A stretch of DNA of 64,000 nucleotides. Source: Streptomyces sp. SKN60. GTDB taxonomy: Bacteria; Actinomycetota; Actinomycetes; Streptomycetales; Streptomycetaceae. The position numbers and the translations under genes are program-made. Shown here piece by piece: positions 1 to 8,781 of the stretch. The stretch's first letter is position 1, and each line of letters opens with the position of its first letter. The notes under the pieces were generated by a model. That model was not told the DNA's origin, did not search any database, and worked only from the letters and a program-made list of their open reading frames with translations. The stretch is taken from contig NZ_JAHTMW010000001.1 of NCBI RefSeq assembly GCF_026236535.1, positions 124,001 to 188,000 on the forward strand. The letters run 5' to 3'.

Positions 1-3000
1 TGGGGGGCCGACCCGCCGGGGTCGATGCCCGGCACCCGGACGACCGGGGACGGCCCTGAGCCGCCCGTCCACAGCGAGAAGTCGCCGTCGTCGTGCCCGG
101 CCCCGATCACACGCGCCCCAGAGCTGACGACCAGTGACTCGACATCGCCGTCACCGGTCTTCAACGGCCGGTCGGGCGCCGAGGCACCGGCCAAGTCCCA
201 CACCGCCACCCCGTCCTTTCCCTGCACGACGGCGGTGCGCCCGTCCGGGCTGAGCGCGGGCGCCCCTCCGTCGTCGTCGACGGCGCGCTCGGCGAGCCGC
301 CGGGGCCGGCCGGGATCGGTGACGTCCCAGCGCGACACGCGGTAGTCGTCGCTGTTCCACGAGCCTGCGGAGAGGGTGCGCCCGTCCGGCGCGAAGGCCA
401 AGCCGGTCACCTTTTCCGTACCGGCGGAGAGGGTGCCGACGACCCGGGGGCGGCGGTCCGGACCGGCGAGGCTCCACAGGCGGACTGTGCCGTCGCCGCC
501 GCCGGTGGCGAGGCGCCTCCCGTCCGGGGCGTAGGCGAGCGTCCGGGTGTCGTCCGCGGCAGCCGGCAGGCTCGCATCGGGGAACCGCCAGAGCATGACG
601 GGACCGCTGTCCGTACCCGCGGTCAGGGTGCGCCCGTCCGGCGCGAACGCCAGTCCCCGGATCATCGCCGGCAACAGGGGCAGGGACGGCCGGCCCTTCG
701 GGGCCTCCGGGTCCGTGAAGTTCCACAGGTGCACGGTCCGCTGGCCGTCGGCGACAGCCAGCGTCCGCCCGTCGGGGCTGAAGGCCAGGGACGTGACCTC
801 GGGTCCGTTGCCCGGGAGGTAGTACCGCAGCCGCCGGGGGTGGGCGGGGTCCGCGAGGTCCCACACCCACACCTGGCCGCTGTCGGAGAGCGCGAAATAG
901 CGTCCGTCCGGCCGGTAGGCCGTCCAGTGGTGATTGCCCCTCGCATTCGGCGGTACGAGCGCGGCGGGCGCGCGGTCCGGGTGAGCCAGGTCCCAGATCC
1001 GTACGGTGGAATCGCCGCTGGTCCCGGCGAGGGTGCGGCCGTCCGGGCCGAAGGCCCTGGGAGCGCCGTTCACAGGAATGGGCGAGCGGGGCAGCAGCAC
1101 AGGGCGCGCCGGGTCGGTCACGTTCCACGCGAGCATCCGGCCCTGGGGGCCGCTGCCGAAGAGGGTGCGGCCGTCGAGGCCGAAGGCGAGCGTGCCTCCG
1201 CCGCGGCCGGCGGCGCCGCGCGGCAGCTCGACGGGGACGGGCCGGGCAGGGTCGGTGACGTTCCACAGCTTGGCCGGGAAGAAGCGGGAAGTGGCAGTCA
1301 GGAGCCGACCGTCCGGACTGAAGCCGACCTCACCCCCGAGACCGGCTTCGAGCGGCTTCCCGAGCTCTCTGGGCGCCCGGGTCGGATCGGCAACGTCCCA
1401 CAGCCTGACCACACCCCCGACATCCACCGCGGCGAGCACCCGGCCGTCCGGGCGGAAGGCGGTGTCGAGCACCTGGCGCCGGAACCCGCCCAGCTGCCGC
1501 GGCAGCACCAGGCCGGCGTCCGCGTACAGGTTCATCGTCGTGGCCGGCCGCGGCGCCAGCCGGTGCGCCACCAGGTCGAGCCGGGCCGCGAGCGCCGGGT
1601 CCGCCGTGCGGAGGCCGTCGGCCTGGGTGGTGATGCGGGCGGCGAGGGCCGCGCGCTGCTCGGTCTCGGCCGTGCCCTGCTGGCGTACGGCGAGGAAGAC
1701 GGCCGTCCCGGCGACCAGCGCGAAGGCGACCAGGACCGCGACGAGCCGGCGCTGCTTCCGTGCGGAACGTCTCCGCAGCCGGACGGAGGCGTTCAGGAAG
1801 TCCCGCCGCAGCAGGTCGTCCTCGGCCGGGTCCGGCGGCTCGGGCGCCGCCGCCAGGGCCCGGTCGAGCGGCTTGCCCCGGTAGAGCGCGTCGGGCTCAC
1901 GGCCGGCGCCGTGCCAGGCGCGGGCGGCGGCGTCGAGGTCCTGGAGGAGCAGGTTGCGGGGCCGGTCGTCGTTGATCCAGCCGTGCAGGGTGGGCCAGGC
2001 GGTGAGCAGCGCCTCGTGCGTGAGCGAGACCGTCTCGCGCTCCTGCACCAGGAGCCGACGCGCGGTGAACGCGGCGAGGACCTCCTCGGCCGCCTCCCGG
2101 TCCGGCACCCCGGCGAGCAGCTGGTCGCGGCGGATCCGGCGCCGCCCGTCGGCCAGGACGCCGCCGGATCCGCCATCGCCGGAGCCGCCGCCGGATCCGC
2201 CGTCACCGTCGCCCCCGTCATCGCCGATGGCGACCAGGCCGAGGAAGAGCCGCCGGGCGATGCCCTGGGCGGCCGCGTCGAGCCCCTCGTACACCTGCTC
2301 TGCGCTGTTGCCGAGGGCGTGCGCGACCCCGCCGGTGCCGGTGTAGCCGGCGACGGTGAGCAGCCGCCCCTGCCGGTTCTGCCAGGTGGCGCGCAGGGCG
2401 TGCGCGAGCAGCGGGAGCGCGCCGGGCTCGACGAGGCCGCGGCGGGCGCCGAAGTCGGAGACGAGGAGGTCGACCAGGCCGGGTTCGAGCCGGAGGCCGG
2501 CCGCGCGGGCGGGCAGGCGGATGGCGTCGAGGAGCTCCTCGCGGGACAGCGGGCCGAGGAGCAGCTGCCCGTTCTGGACGGCGGCGCGCAGCCAGGGCAG
2601 CTCGGCGCAGTGGGCGTAGAAGTCGGCGCGCAGGGCGAGCACGACGAGGGCGAGCGGGGCGGTGTCCCGTCCGCCCGGGTCGGCGAGACGGGAGAGGAGA
2701 TCGGTGAAGGCCTGCCGTTCGGCGGGGTCGGTGCAGAGGGTGAAGAGTTCCTCGGCCTGGTCGACGACGAGCAGGACGCGCCCGCCGGGGCCGAGCTTCT
2801 TCCGTAACCTCTCGGATAACGCGCCGAAGTCGAGGTCCGGGCTCGGAGCAGACGGATCCAGGCCCGCGAGTTCCGCGAGTTCCGCGAGCCGGGTGGTCAG
2901 TTCCCGTACGGGGTGGGCCGTAGGGGTGAGCAGCAGCCGGGGCCAGCGCCGCGCGCCGGGCACCGGGACGCGGGCGCGGTCGAGGTCCTGCCACAGTCCG

Positions 3001-3353
3001 GCCTGGAGCAGCGAGGTCTTGCCGGCGCCGGAGGGGGCGACGACGACCAGCGGGGTGCGGGCGGCATGGCACTCGGCGAGCCGTTCGCAGAGTTCGGTAC
3101 GCAGCCGGGTGCGGCCGAAGTAGTGGTCGGCCCGGTCGGCGGTGAAGGCGGCGAGTCCGGGGTAGGGGCAGTCGTCGTCGGTGACCGGCCCGTCGGTGAG
3201 GTGCGTCTCGGAGCCGTCGGGGTCCTGGACGTAGAGGTGGAAGTCGCCCTCGGCGACGTACATGTCGCGGCCGGAGGCGTACGCGCGGGCGGGCTCCTCG
3301 CCCTCGTACCCGTACCCGTACCCGTACTCGTCGTCCTCAGGAGTGCTCGTCAC
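1..3353 (-). CDS. nSTAND-type NTPase with WD40 repeats (3' end outside window)
   Basis: The protein runs off the left edge after about 1117 residues with no stop. After an acidic Tyr/Gly-rich N-terminus comes a Walker A, APSGAGKTS (about 105-113). A Walker B-like LLVVDQAEELF follows near residue 200, then winged-helix and helical STAND regions, and a Gly/Asp-rich loop near 390. One membrane segment lies at about 535-556. From about 620 onward there are WD40 blades with recurring FxPDGRxL and xLW motifs. Such STAND proteins are signal-transduction NTPases whose WD40 part senses a ligand or partner; the ligand here is unknown. I chose GTG at 3353 because a TACGCT -10-like hexamer (3361-3366) lies just upstream, suggesting a leaderless mRNA. 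Two in-frame TTA codons (2819-2817 and 2807-2805) suggest bldA-dependent translation. Confidence 0.9.
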   Translation of the reverse strand, partial: MTSTPEDDEYGYGYGYEGEEPARAYASGRDMYVAEGDFHLYVQDPDGSETHLTDGPVTDDDCPYPGLAAFTADRADHYFGRTRLRTELCERLAECHAARTPLVVVAPSGAGKTSLLQAGLWQDLDRARVPVPGARRWPRLLLTPTAHPVRELTTRLAELAELAGLDPSAPSPDLDFGALSERLRKKLGPGGRVLLVVDQAEELFTLCTDPAERQAFTDLLSRLADPGGRDTAPLALVVLALRADFYAHCAELPWLRAAVQNGQLLLGPLSREELLDAIRLPARAAGLRLEPGLVDLLVSDFGARRGLVEPGALPLLAHALRATWQNRQGRLLTVAGYTGTGGVAHALGNSAEQVYEGLDAAAQGIARRLFLGLVAIGDDGGDGDGGSGGGSGDGGSGGVLADGRRRIRRDQLLAGVPDREAAEEVLAAFTARRLLVQERETVSLTHEALLTAWPTLHGWINDDRPRNLLLQDLDAAARAWHGAGREPDALYRGKPLDRALAAAPEPPDPAEDDLLRRDFLNASVRLRRRSARKQRRLVAVLVAFALVAGTAVFLAVRQQGTAETEQRAALAARITTQADGLRTADPALAARLDLVAHRLAPRPATTMNLYADAGLVLPRQLGGFRRQVLDTAFRPDGRVLAAVDVGGVVRLWDVADPTRAPRELGKPLEAGLGGEVGFSPDGRLLTATSRFFPAKLWNVTDPARPVPVELPRGAAGRGGGTLAFGLDGRTLFGSGPQGRMLAWNVTDPARPVLLPRSPIPVNGAPRAFGPDGRTLAGTSGDSTVRIWDLAHPDRAPAALVPPNARGNHHWTAYRPDGRYFALSDSGQVWVWDLADPAHPRRLRYYLPGNGPEVTSLAFSPDGRTLAVADGQRTVHLWNFTDPEAPKGRPSLPLLPAMIRGLAFAPDGRTLTAGTDSGPVMLWRFPDASLPAAADDTRTLAYAPDGRRLATGGGDGTVRLWSLAGPDRRPRVVGTLSAGTEKVTGLAFAPDGRTLSAGSWNSDDYRVSRWDVTDPGRPRRLAERAVDDDGGAPALSPDGRTAVVQGKDGVAVWDLAGASAPDRPLKTGDGDVESLVVSSGARVIGAGHDDGDFSLWTGGSGPSPVVRVPGIDPGGSAP

Positions 3354-3713
3354 ACATCCGGAGCGTAGCCATGCACATGCCATGCATAAAGGGCTGCGCC
3401 GGAGAGGTTCGGCCGGGGGGAGCGGCATCGGGGGGACAAGCCGCTCCCCCCGATGAGAACCGTCCCTGCAAGTCCTGCGCCGCAGTCAGGGGGAAGCTCG
3501 CGGCGCGGGACCCCGCAGTGAGGGCCGGTTCCTCAGCCCCGCGGATTCCTGCCAGATCCGCCGGGCTCGACATCCATCCTGCGCCTCCGCCACCCTTCCG
3601 GGGGTCGGCGAAAGACCCCGATCCACGGGCCCTTGGTCCATAAAGGCCGCGCAAACAACCGCTCGGCTAGACTCGGCGACCGCTCAGGGGCGGCTCTAGG
3701 GGAGGGCAGACGG
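3354..3713. other. Divergent intergenic region with promoter, inverted repeats and a hairpin
   Basis: This is a 360-base gene-free stretch between the left-going NTPase and the right-going small gene. It holds a probable -10 (TACGCT, minus strand, 3361-3366). It also has an imperfect palindrome ATGCA-N7-TGCAT at 3371-3387, overlapping the expected -35 region, and a GC-rich hairpin at 3415-3451 (arms GGGGGAGCGGC and its complement). A TAGACT hexamer at about 3667 could be the -10 of the right-going genes. I see no credible protein frame here. Confidence 0.5.
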
Positions 3714-3878
3714 ATGGCGCAGGCGAAGAAGATCGCGCTCTATGCGGTCGTGGTCTTTGTGCTGTACACGATCATCACGTCTCCGGCCCGGGCGGCGGAC
3801 CTCGTCCAGGTAGGGTTCGAGGGAATATCGAGCGCCGCTCAAGGAGTGGGTCAGTTCATGACCGAGCTCGTGAATTAG
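3714..3878 (+). CDS. Small exported or membrane protein, 54 aa
   Basis: This 54-residue protein has a basic start (MAQAKK), a hydrophobic stretch (about residues 6-24) ending in SPARAAD, and a short amphipathic tail. It looks like a cleaved signal peptide releasing a peptide of about 25 residues, or a single-pass membrane protein. The ATG is preceded by a GGGGAGGG ribosome binding site. Only 9 bases separate its stop from the Dabb gene, so the two are probably cotranscribed. I do not recognise a characterised function. Confidence 0.7.
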   Translation: MAQAKKIALYAVVVFVLYTIITSPARAADLVQVGFEGISSAAQGVGQFMTELVN

Positions 3879-3887
3879 GAGACGACA

Positions 3888-4187
3888 GTGATCCGCCATC
3901 TGGTCCTCTTCAAGCTCAACGACGGCGTGCAGCGCGACGAGCCGCGCGTCGTCGCCGGCGTCGAGGCCTTCCGCGCCCTCGGTACGCAGATTCCGGAGCT
4001 GAAGTTCTGGGAGTGCGACTGGAACATCACCGACCGGCCGATCGCGTACGACTTCGCCATCAATTCCGCCGTCGCCGACCGCGACGCCCTGCAGCGCTAC
4101 CTGGACCACCCCGCACACCAGGCGGGCGTGGGCATGTGGCGCGAGTTCTCCACGTGGGTCATCGCCGACTACGAGATCGAGGGCTGA
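3888..4187 (+). CDS. Dabb (stress-responsive alpha/beta barrel) protein
   Basis: The 99-residue protein begins MIRHLVLFKLNDGV, typical of the Dabb ferredoxin-like dimeric barrel family, and ends with the usual hydrophobic beta strand. Family members are small soluble dimers. Some catalyse cyclisation or act in stress responses, but most bacterial ones have no known substrate. The GTG start sits 8 bases after a GGAG ribosome binding site at the end of the preceding small gene. A hairpin follows, so the unit probably ends before the sigma factor gene. Confidence 0.85.
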   Translation: MIRHLVLFKLNDGVQRDEPRVVAGVEAFRALGTQIPELKFWECDWNITDRPIAYDFAINSAVADRDALQRYLDHPAHQAGVGMWREFSTWVIADYEIEG

Positions 4188-4215
4188 CCTCCTCGCCCCC
4201 GCTTCGCCCCCCATT

Positions 4216-4247
4216 CGGGCCCCTCGCCGACACCGGCGGGGGGCCCG
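4216..4247 (+). terminator. Hairpin downstream of the Dabb gene
   Basis: A 13-bp GC-rich stem (4216-4228 with 4235-4247, one G-T wobble) has a 6-base loop. There is no U tract, which is common for Streptomyces terminators. Confidence 0.5.
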
Positions 4248-4373
4248 GATGCTTACCCCGCACACCCACCCCCAACACGTCGCTATGCGGTGCTTGCACA
4301 CAGTGGACATGTCTTGTGATGCTATGACCGCTTTTGACGGATGAGTCGACCGAAGTTGACGTGAAGGGGTGGC

Positions 4374-5252
4374 GTGAACGTGCCGGCCAGTACAGCGCCT
4401 CAAGTCCCGCCCCAGCCCCAGAACGAGGCCGGGCCCGCGGAGACGGCTCCCCACCCCCCGGAACCCCCGCGCCCCCGCCCCCAGAGCACCCGCGGCGCCG
4501 ACACCCGCGCCCTCACCCAGGTGCTCTTCGGCGAGCTCAAGAAGCTGGAGCCGGGCACCGCCGAGCACCACCGCGTCCGCGGGGCCCTGATCGAGGCCAA
4601 CCTCCCCCTCGTGCGCTACGCCGCCGCCCGCTTCCGCAGCCGCAACGAGCCGATGGAGGACGTGGTCCAGGTCGGCACCATCGGCCTGATCAACGCGATC
4701 GACCGCTTCGACCCGGACCGCGGCGTCCAGTTCCCGACCTTCGCGATGCCGACCGTCGTCGGCGAGATCAAGCGCTACTTCCGGGACAACGTCCGCACCG
4801 TCCATGTCCCGCGCCGGCTCCACGAGTTGTGGGTCCAGGTCAACGGCGCCACCGAGGACCTGACCACGGCCCACGGCCGGTCCCCCACCACCGCCGAGAT
4901 CGCCGAACGCCTCAAGATCGGCGAGGACGAGGTGCTCGCCTGCATCGAGGCCGGCCGCTCCTACCACGCCACCTCCCTGGAGGCGGCCCAGGAGGGCGAC
5001 GGGCTGCCCGGCCTGCTCGACCGCCTCGGGTACGAGGACCCCGCGCTCGCCGGCGTCGAACACCGCGATCTCGTACGGCATCTGCTCGTCCAGCTCCCCG
5101 AGCGCGAGCAGCGGATCCTGATGCTGCGCTACTACAGCAACCTGACCCAGTCTCAGATCAGCCAGGAGCTCGGCGTCTCGCAGATGCACGTGTCAAGGCT
5201 CCTCGCCCGCAGCTTCGCCCGGTTGAGATCCGCAAATCGGATCGAGGCGTAA
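4374..5252 (+). CDS. sigF: SigB-family RNA polymerase sigma factor, SigF-like
   Basis: This is a 292-residue SigB/SigF/SigG-type sigma factor. A Pro/Ala-rich N-terminal stretch (about 1-45) precedes region 2, with [21 protein letters not shown] and the core-binding [31 protein letters not shown] is the -10 recognition segment. Regions 3 and 4 follow, ending in a helix-turn-helix ([20 protein letters not shown]). The GTG start has an AAGGGG ribosome binding site. A second, very similar sigma gene lies directly downstream. In S. coelicolor the adjacent pair is sigF (late spore maturation) and sigN, and length plus order suggest this one is SigF. That specific name is inferred from memory of gene order. 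The family is normally controlled by RsbW-type anti-sigma kinases, two candidates for which are present in this window. Confidence 0.8.
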   Translation: MNVPASTAPQVPPQPQNEAGPAETAPHPPEPPRPRPQSTRGADTRALTQVLFGELKKLEPGTAEHHRVRGALIEANLPLVRYAAARFRSRNEPMEDVVQVGTIGLINAIDRFDPDRGVQFPTFAMPTVVGEIKRYFRDNVRTVHVPRRLHELWVQVNGATEDLTTAHGRSPTTAEIAERLKIGEDEVLACIEAGRSYHATSLEAAQEGDGLPGLLDRLGYEDPALAGVEHRDLVRHLLVQLPEREQRILMLRYYSNLTQSQISQELGVSQMHVSRLLARSFARLRSANRIEA

Positions 5253-5335
5253 CCAGAACGGGTAGACCGTTTCCGGGCGGTTTTGCACCATCCCAAATGC
5301 CGCACACCCCTTGTTTCCTGCGGATATTCACCGGC

Positions 5336-5373
5336 GTCATGTCGACAAGTCACTACAGCGCGTTGCCGACATG
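5336..5373. promoter_or_regulatory. Inverted repeat in the sigF-sigN spacer
   Basis: CATGTCG (5338-5344) and CGACATG (5367-5373) form 7-bp inverted arms in the 236-base spacer between the two sigma genes. The right arm includes ACATGT. The same ACATGT hexamer occurs about 70 bases upstream of the first sigma gene, so a shared regulator is possible but unproven. Confidence 0.3.
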
Positions 5374-5488
5374 TGACATTCTGCTGGAACCGCGTTTGGC
5401 GCAGCCCCGCCTCCGGTATTCAGGTGGAGGCTGCGTTCCTCAGATGGTCGTGGCCACCACGACCGTCCGCGACCTCAAAGGGGGTGGC

Positions 5489-6535
5489 ATGTCCGCAGAA
5501 CAGGGCAGCTCGAAGGTGCTCACGCTCACGCCCACGCTCACGCCCATGCCCACGCAGACGACGGCGCCGACCGCCGCCGACCGCTCGACGGCGGAGGACC
5601 TCACGACGGCCGAGGCCACGCCGGACGCGGCGGGCACGGCGGGCGCGACGGAGGTGGCCATGACGGACGCGACCACGACGGACGTGGCCGCCGACCCGGC
5701 CACGGGCTCAACTCCCGTCGCGGAGAACGCCGTCACGCAGCCCGCCGTCGCGCCGGAGGCCCTCGACACCCGCACCCTCTCCCGCTCCCTCTTCCTGCGG
5801 CTGCGCGCCCTGGACGACGAGGGCGCCGCCGCGGACAGCCCCGAGCGGACCTACGTCCGCGACACCCTCATCGAGCTCAACCTCCCTCTCGTGCGCTACG
5901 CGGCGGCCCGCTTCCGCTCCCGCAACGAGCCGATGGAGGACATCGTCCAGGTCGGCACCATCGGCCTGATCAAGGCGATCGACCGCTTCGACTGCGAACG
6001 CGGCGTGGAATTCCCGACGTTCGCGATGCCGACCGTCGTCGGCGAGATCAAGCGCTTCTTCCGCGACACCTCGTGGTCGGTGCGCGTGCCGCGCCGGCTC
6101 CAGGAACTGCGGCTCGCCCTCACCAAGGCCAGCGACGAGCTCTCGCAGAAGCTCGACCGCTCCCCGACCGTGCCCGAACTCGCCGCGGTGCTCGGGGTGT
6201 CGGAGGAGGACGTGGTCGACGGCCTCGCCGTCGGCAACGCGTACACCGCCTCCTCCCTCGACTCCCCGTCCCCCGAGGACGACGGCGGCGAGGGCTCCCT
6301 CGCCGACCGCCTCGGCTACGAGGACACGGCCCTGGAGGGCGTCGAGTACCGCGAGTCGCTGAAGCCGCTGCTCGCCAAACTCCCGCCCCGGGAGCGGCAG
6401 ATCATCATGCTGCGCTTCTTCGCCAACATGACGCAGTCGCAGATCGGCGAGGAGGTCGGCATCTCGCAGATGCACGTCTCCCGGCTGCTGACGCGGACGC
6501 TGGCGCAGCTGCGCGAGGGCCTGATCGCCGACTGA
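5489..6535 (+). CDS. sigN: SigB-family RNA polymerase sigma factor, SigN-like
   Basis: This 348-residue paralogue of the upstream sigma factor has an unusually long Thr/Ala-rich low-complexity N-terminus (about 1-95). Region 2 follows ([20 protein letters not shown], then [16 protein letters not shown]), then [17 protein letters not shown], and a C-terminal helix-turn-helix ([20 protein letters not shown]). The ATG at 5489 follows AAAGGGGGTGGC; an upstream in-frame extension into the previous gene is not credible. In S. coelicolor the gene next to sigF is sigN, which acts in aerial hyphae and drives nepA. A NepA-like gene is also in this window (42931-43236). The name rests on synteny and family, not on a diagnostic residue. 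Confidence 0.75.
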   Translation: MSAEQGSSKVLTLTPTLTPMPTQTTAPTAADRSTAEDLTTAEATPDAAGTAGATEVAMTDATTTDVAADPATGSTPVAENAVTQPAVAPEALDTRTLSRSLFLRLRALDDEGAAADSPERTYVRDTLIELNLPLVRYAAARFRSRNEPMEDIVQVGTIGLIKAIDRFDCERGVEFPTFAMPTVVGEIKRFFRDTSWSVRVPRRLQELRLALTKASDELSQKLDRSPTVPELAAVLGVSEEDVVDGLAVGNAYTASSLDSPSPEDDGGEGSLADRLGYEDTALEGVEYRESLKPLLAKLPPRERQIIMLRFFANMTQSQIGEEVGISQMHVSRLLTRTLAQLREGLIAD

Positions 6536-6596
6536 TCGCGGACTGAAGTTCCGCGTTTCCCTTCCTCGCTGACACAGGGTCAGACACACTGACGCC

Positions 6597-7346
6597 ATGT
6601 GGCGACGGAAGCGACAGCCGGGACTCGTGGTGGTCGCGCTCTGCCTCGGCGGGGCGCTGACCGCGTGCGGCGGCAGCGACGACGGCGAGGGTTACGCGGC
6701 GGTCGGCGCCGGCCAGACCGTGCCGAAGGGCGCGGTGCCGCCCTCCGGCACGGTCACCCTCGTCCCCCTGGACCCGAAGGCCACCGGCCCGGAACTCACC
6801 TCCAGCACCTCCCGCCCGTCGCCACGACCGTCGGGCGGCACAGGAAGTCGTACGGGTACGGTTCCGGGCGGTACGGCCACGGCGCCGCCCCCGGTCAGCG
6901 GCGCGCCGGCCCCGCCCCGTACCCCGGGAAGCCCGGCGACCACGCCCGCGAAGCCGCCGACGACGTCAGCGCCGTCCCCCGCACCGACGAGCACGGCGCC
7001 GCCTCCCACCAAGCCCCCGGCTCATGCGCCGGCCCCGGCGCCCGCCCTGCTCACGCTCTCCGCGCCCGTCCTCACCGACACCGACAAGCGCTGGTGCGAG
7101 AACGTCACCCTCACCTTCCGCAACACCGGTGGCACGGCGGCCCGTTCGGGCACGGTCACCTTCGCGACGCATGTCATCGGCGCGCTCGGCATCGACTGGG
7201 CGACCCTCACGTCGAGCCAGTCACTCCCCGCGCCGATCCAGGCCGGGGCCACCCGCACCCAGACGTACACCGTCTGTGTGGACTCGTGGCGGGTGCCGCT
7301 CGGCATGCACGTGGACACGCAGAAGGTCACCGCCGCATGGCAGTGA
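6597..7346 (+). CDS. Proline-rich lipoprotein
   Basis: The 249-residue protein has a signal peptide and lipobox LTAC with Cys24 as the lipidated residue. A long Pro/Thr/Ser/Ala-rich linker (about 60-145) follows. A C-terminal domain of about 100 residues contains two Cys (in RWCENVTL and YTVCVDSW) and a beta-sandwich-like pattern. It should sit on the outer face of the membrane with the globular domain held off by the linker. It follows the second sigma gene by 61 bases in the same direction and its 3' end overlaps the convergent hydrolase by 20 bases. Function is not recognised. Confidence 0.75.
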   Translation: MWRRKRQPGLVVVALCLGGALTACGGSDDGEGYAAVGAGQTVPKGAVPPSGTVTLVPLDPKATGPELTSSTSRPSPRPSGGTGSRTGTVPGGTATAPPPVSGAPAPPRTPGSPATTPAKPPTTSAPSPAPTSTAPPPTKPPAHAPAPAPALLTLSAPVLTDTDKRWCENVTLTFRNTGGTAARSGTVTFATHVIGALGIDWATLTSSQSLPAPIQAGATRTQTYTVCVDSWRVPLGMHVDTQKVTAAWQ

Positions 7347-8160
7347 GCAGCAGCTCCGCGAACTCCTCCGGGTGCTCGACGCAGCCGATGTGCCCGCCGG
7401 GGAACTCGACGATCTCCGCCCCGGTCAGCTCCGCGATCCTCCGGGACGGCCCGACCAGGGCCTCTTGACCCGCCGACTCCCGCCCGAGGCCCAGGATCAT
7501 CGTCCCGGCGGCGGCGCGCAGCCCGGCGAGGTCGGGCGCGGAGGAGGAGAAGGGGCAGAGCACGTGCTCCAGGAAGACGGGCATGTTGGCGCCCATGCGA
7601 GCGGCCATCGGCCGGATGGAGGGAGGCAGTTCGGCCGTCTCCTGCTCCCTCTCGGGCTTCCGTCCGTCCGGCGTCTCCGCGAACCGGGCCATGGCCGCTG
7701 CGAGCCCCTTCGTACGGTGCAGCTCGCGCACCTCGGCGAAGTGGTCGCGGTACGGGGCGGGGTCGGCGAGCAGCTCCACGAGCGGCGGCTCGTGGGCGAC
7801 GAGCCGGCGCACCCGGTCGGGCCGGGCGGCGAGCAGCGCGAGCCCGACGATGGCGCCGGAGCTGCTGCCGAAGACGTACGCGGGCTGGTCGGGTGTGACG
7901 GCGTCCAGGACCGCGAGCGCATCCCTGCCCCACTCCTCGACCCGCTGGTCGGTGAGCGGCCCGTCCAGCGGGCTGCGTGAGAGTCCCCGCTGGTCGTAGG
8001 AGACGACCGTGTGCCCGGCGTCCGCGAGCAGGTCGGCCATCCCCTCGAACATCCCGGCGTCGCCCGCGCCGCCGGGGATGAGGAGGAGGACGGGCCCGCT
8101 GCCGCGGGATTCGTAGCGGAGGGTGGCGCCGGGCACCTTCACATGGCCGATGTCGTTCAT
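7327..8160 (-). CDS. Alpha/beta hydrolase
   Basis: The 277-residue alpha/beta hydrolase carries the oxyanion-side motif LIPGGAGDAG (28-37), SYDQRGLSRS (54-63), and the nucleophile elbow G98-S-S100-S-G102. The catalytic His is in GGHIGCVEHPEEF near the C-terminus. The family hydrolyses esters, lactones or similar bonds, and the substrate is unknown. Its ATG overlaps the stop of the upstream TetR gene by 4 bases (ATGA). The two are therefore translationally coupled, and the hydrolase is probably the TetR target. Confidence 0.85.
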   Translation of the reverse strand: MNDIGHVKVPGATLRYESRGSGPVLLLIPGGAGDAGMFEGMADLLADAGHTVVSYDQRGLSRSPLDGPLTDQRVEEWGRDALAVLDAVTPDQPAYVFGSSSGAIVGLALLAARPDRVRRLVAHEPPLVELLADPAPYRDHFAEVRELHRTKGLAAAMARFAETPDGRKPEREQETAELPPSIRPMAARMGANMPVFLEHVLCPFSSSAPDLAGLRAAAGTMILGLGRESAGQEALVGPSRRIAELTGAEIVEFPGGHIGCVEHPEEFAELLLTAMRR

Positions 8161-8732
8161 TTCTGGCTCCCCCAGTTCTCGAGTGTGGTGTGCAGGGCGT
8201 CGAGCGAGCGCGCCCAGGACGCGGCGACGGGCCGGGTGTGCTGGAAGCCGCCGCTCAGCTCTATGTGGATGAACCCGTGGAAGGTGGCACGGAGAAGGCG
8301 TCCCGCGTCGGTGAGGTCGGGTTCGCCGAGGCCGTAGCCGCGCAGCATCCCGTACGTCAGCTCGACCGCGCGCTGGAAGACGGCGGTTTCCTGGACCTCG
8401 TCGAGCTCGATCCGCTGCTGGGTGGCCGCGTAGCGGCCGGGGTGGGCGAGCGCGTAGTCCCGGTAGGCGTCGGCGAAGGCGACCAGCGCGTCCCGCCCGG
8501 AGCGGCCGGCCACGGCGGCGCCGATCGCCTCGTTCATCTCGTGCGAGGCGAGGAGGGCGAGCCGGACGCGCAGGTCGCGCAGGTTCTTGATGTGCGAGTA
8601 CAGGCTCGCGTCCTTGACCCCGAAGCGGCGCGCGAGCGCCGAGACGGTGACCTTCTCGATCCCCCCGGCCTCGTCGGCCAGTTCGGCGGCGGCGCGGACG
8701 AGGAGGTCGGGGGTGATTCCGGCTCGGACCAT
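8157..8732 (-). CDS. TetR-family transcriptional regulator
   Basis: This 191-residue regulator has an N-terminal TetR helix-turn-helix (VSALARRFGVKDASLYSHIKN) and a C-terminal ligand domain of the TetR_C_33 or similar type. I chose ATG at 8732 because AAGGAG lies 10 bases upstream. A longer frame would run through a 25-bp palindrome that is clearly the operator. The regulator leads a two-gene unit with the hydrolase and probably represses it and itself. Confidence 0.85.
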   Translation of the reverse strand: MVRAGITPDLLVRAAAELADEAGGIEKVTVSALARRFGVKDASLYSHIKNLRDLRVRLALLASHEMNEAIGAAVAGRSGRDALVAFADAYRDYALAHPGRYAATQQRIELDEVQETAVFQRAVELTYGMLRGYGLGEPDLTDAGRLLRATFHGFIHIELSGGFQHTRPVAASWARSLDALHTTLENWGSQK

Positions 8733-8745
8733 GGCTTGCGTGGGC

Positions 8746-8770
8746 TCCTTCCTAGGACTCCTAGGAAGGA
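8746..8770. promoter_or_regulatory. 25-bp perfect palindromic operator of the TetR-hydrolase unit
   Basis: Arms TCCTTCCTAGGA (8746-8757) and TCCTAGGAAGGA (8759-8770) are perfect inverted 12-mers around one base. The left arm contains the ribosome binding site of the TetR gene. A bound repressor would block both transcription and access to the start, so this is a strong autoregulatory operator candidate. Confidence 0.75.
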
Positions 8771-8781
8771 AGCTAACACCC

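Noticed and set aside
729..2807. Long open frames opposite the STAND gene
   Set aside because: They are antisense shadows: codon bias, the Walker motifs and WD40 repeats all support the minus strand.
4334..5488. In-frame N-terminal extension of the second sigma factor into the first
   Set aside because: The extension is Arg/Pro-rich shadow of the first sigma gene; a good ribosome binding site precedes ATG 5489.
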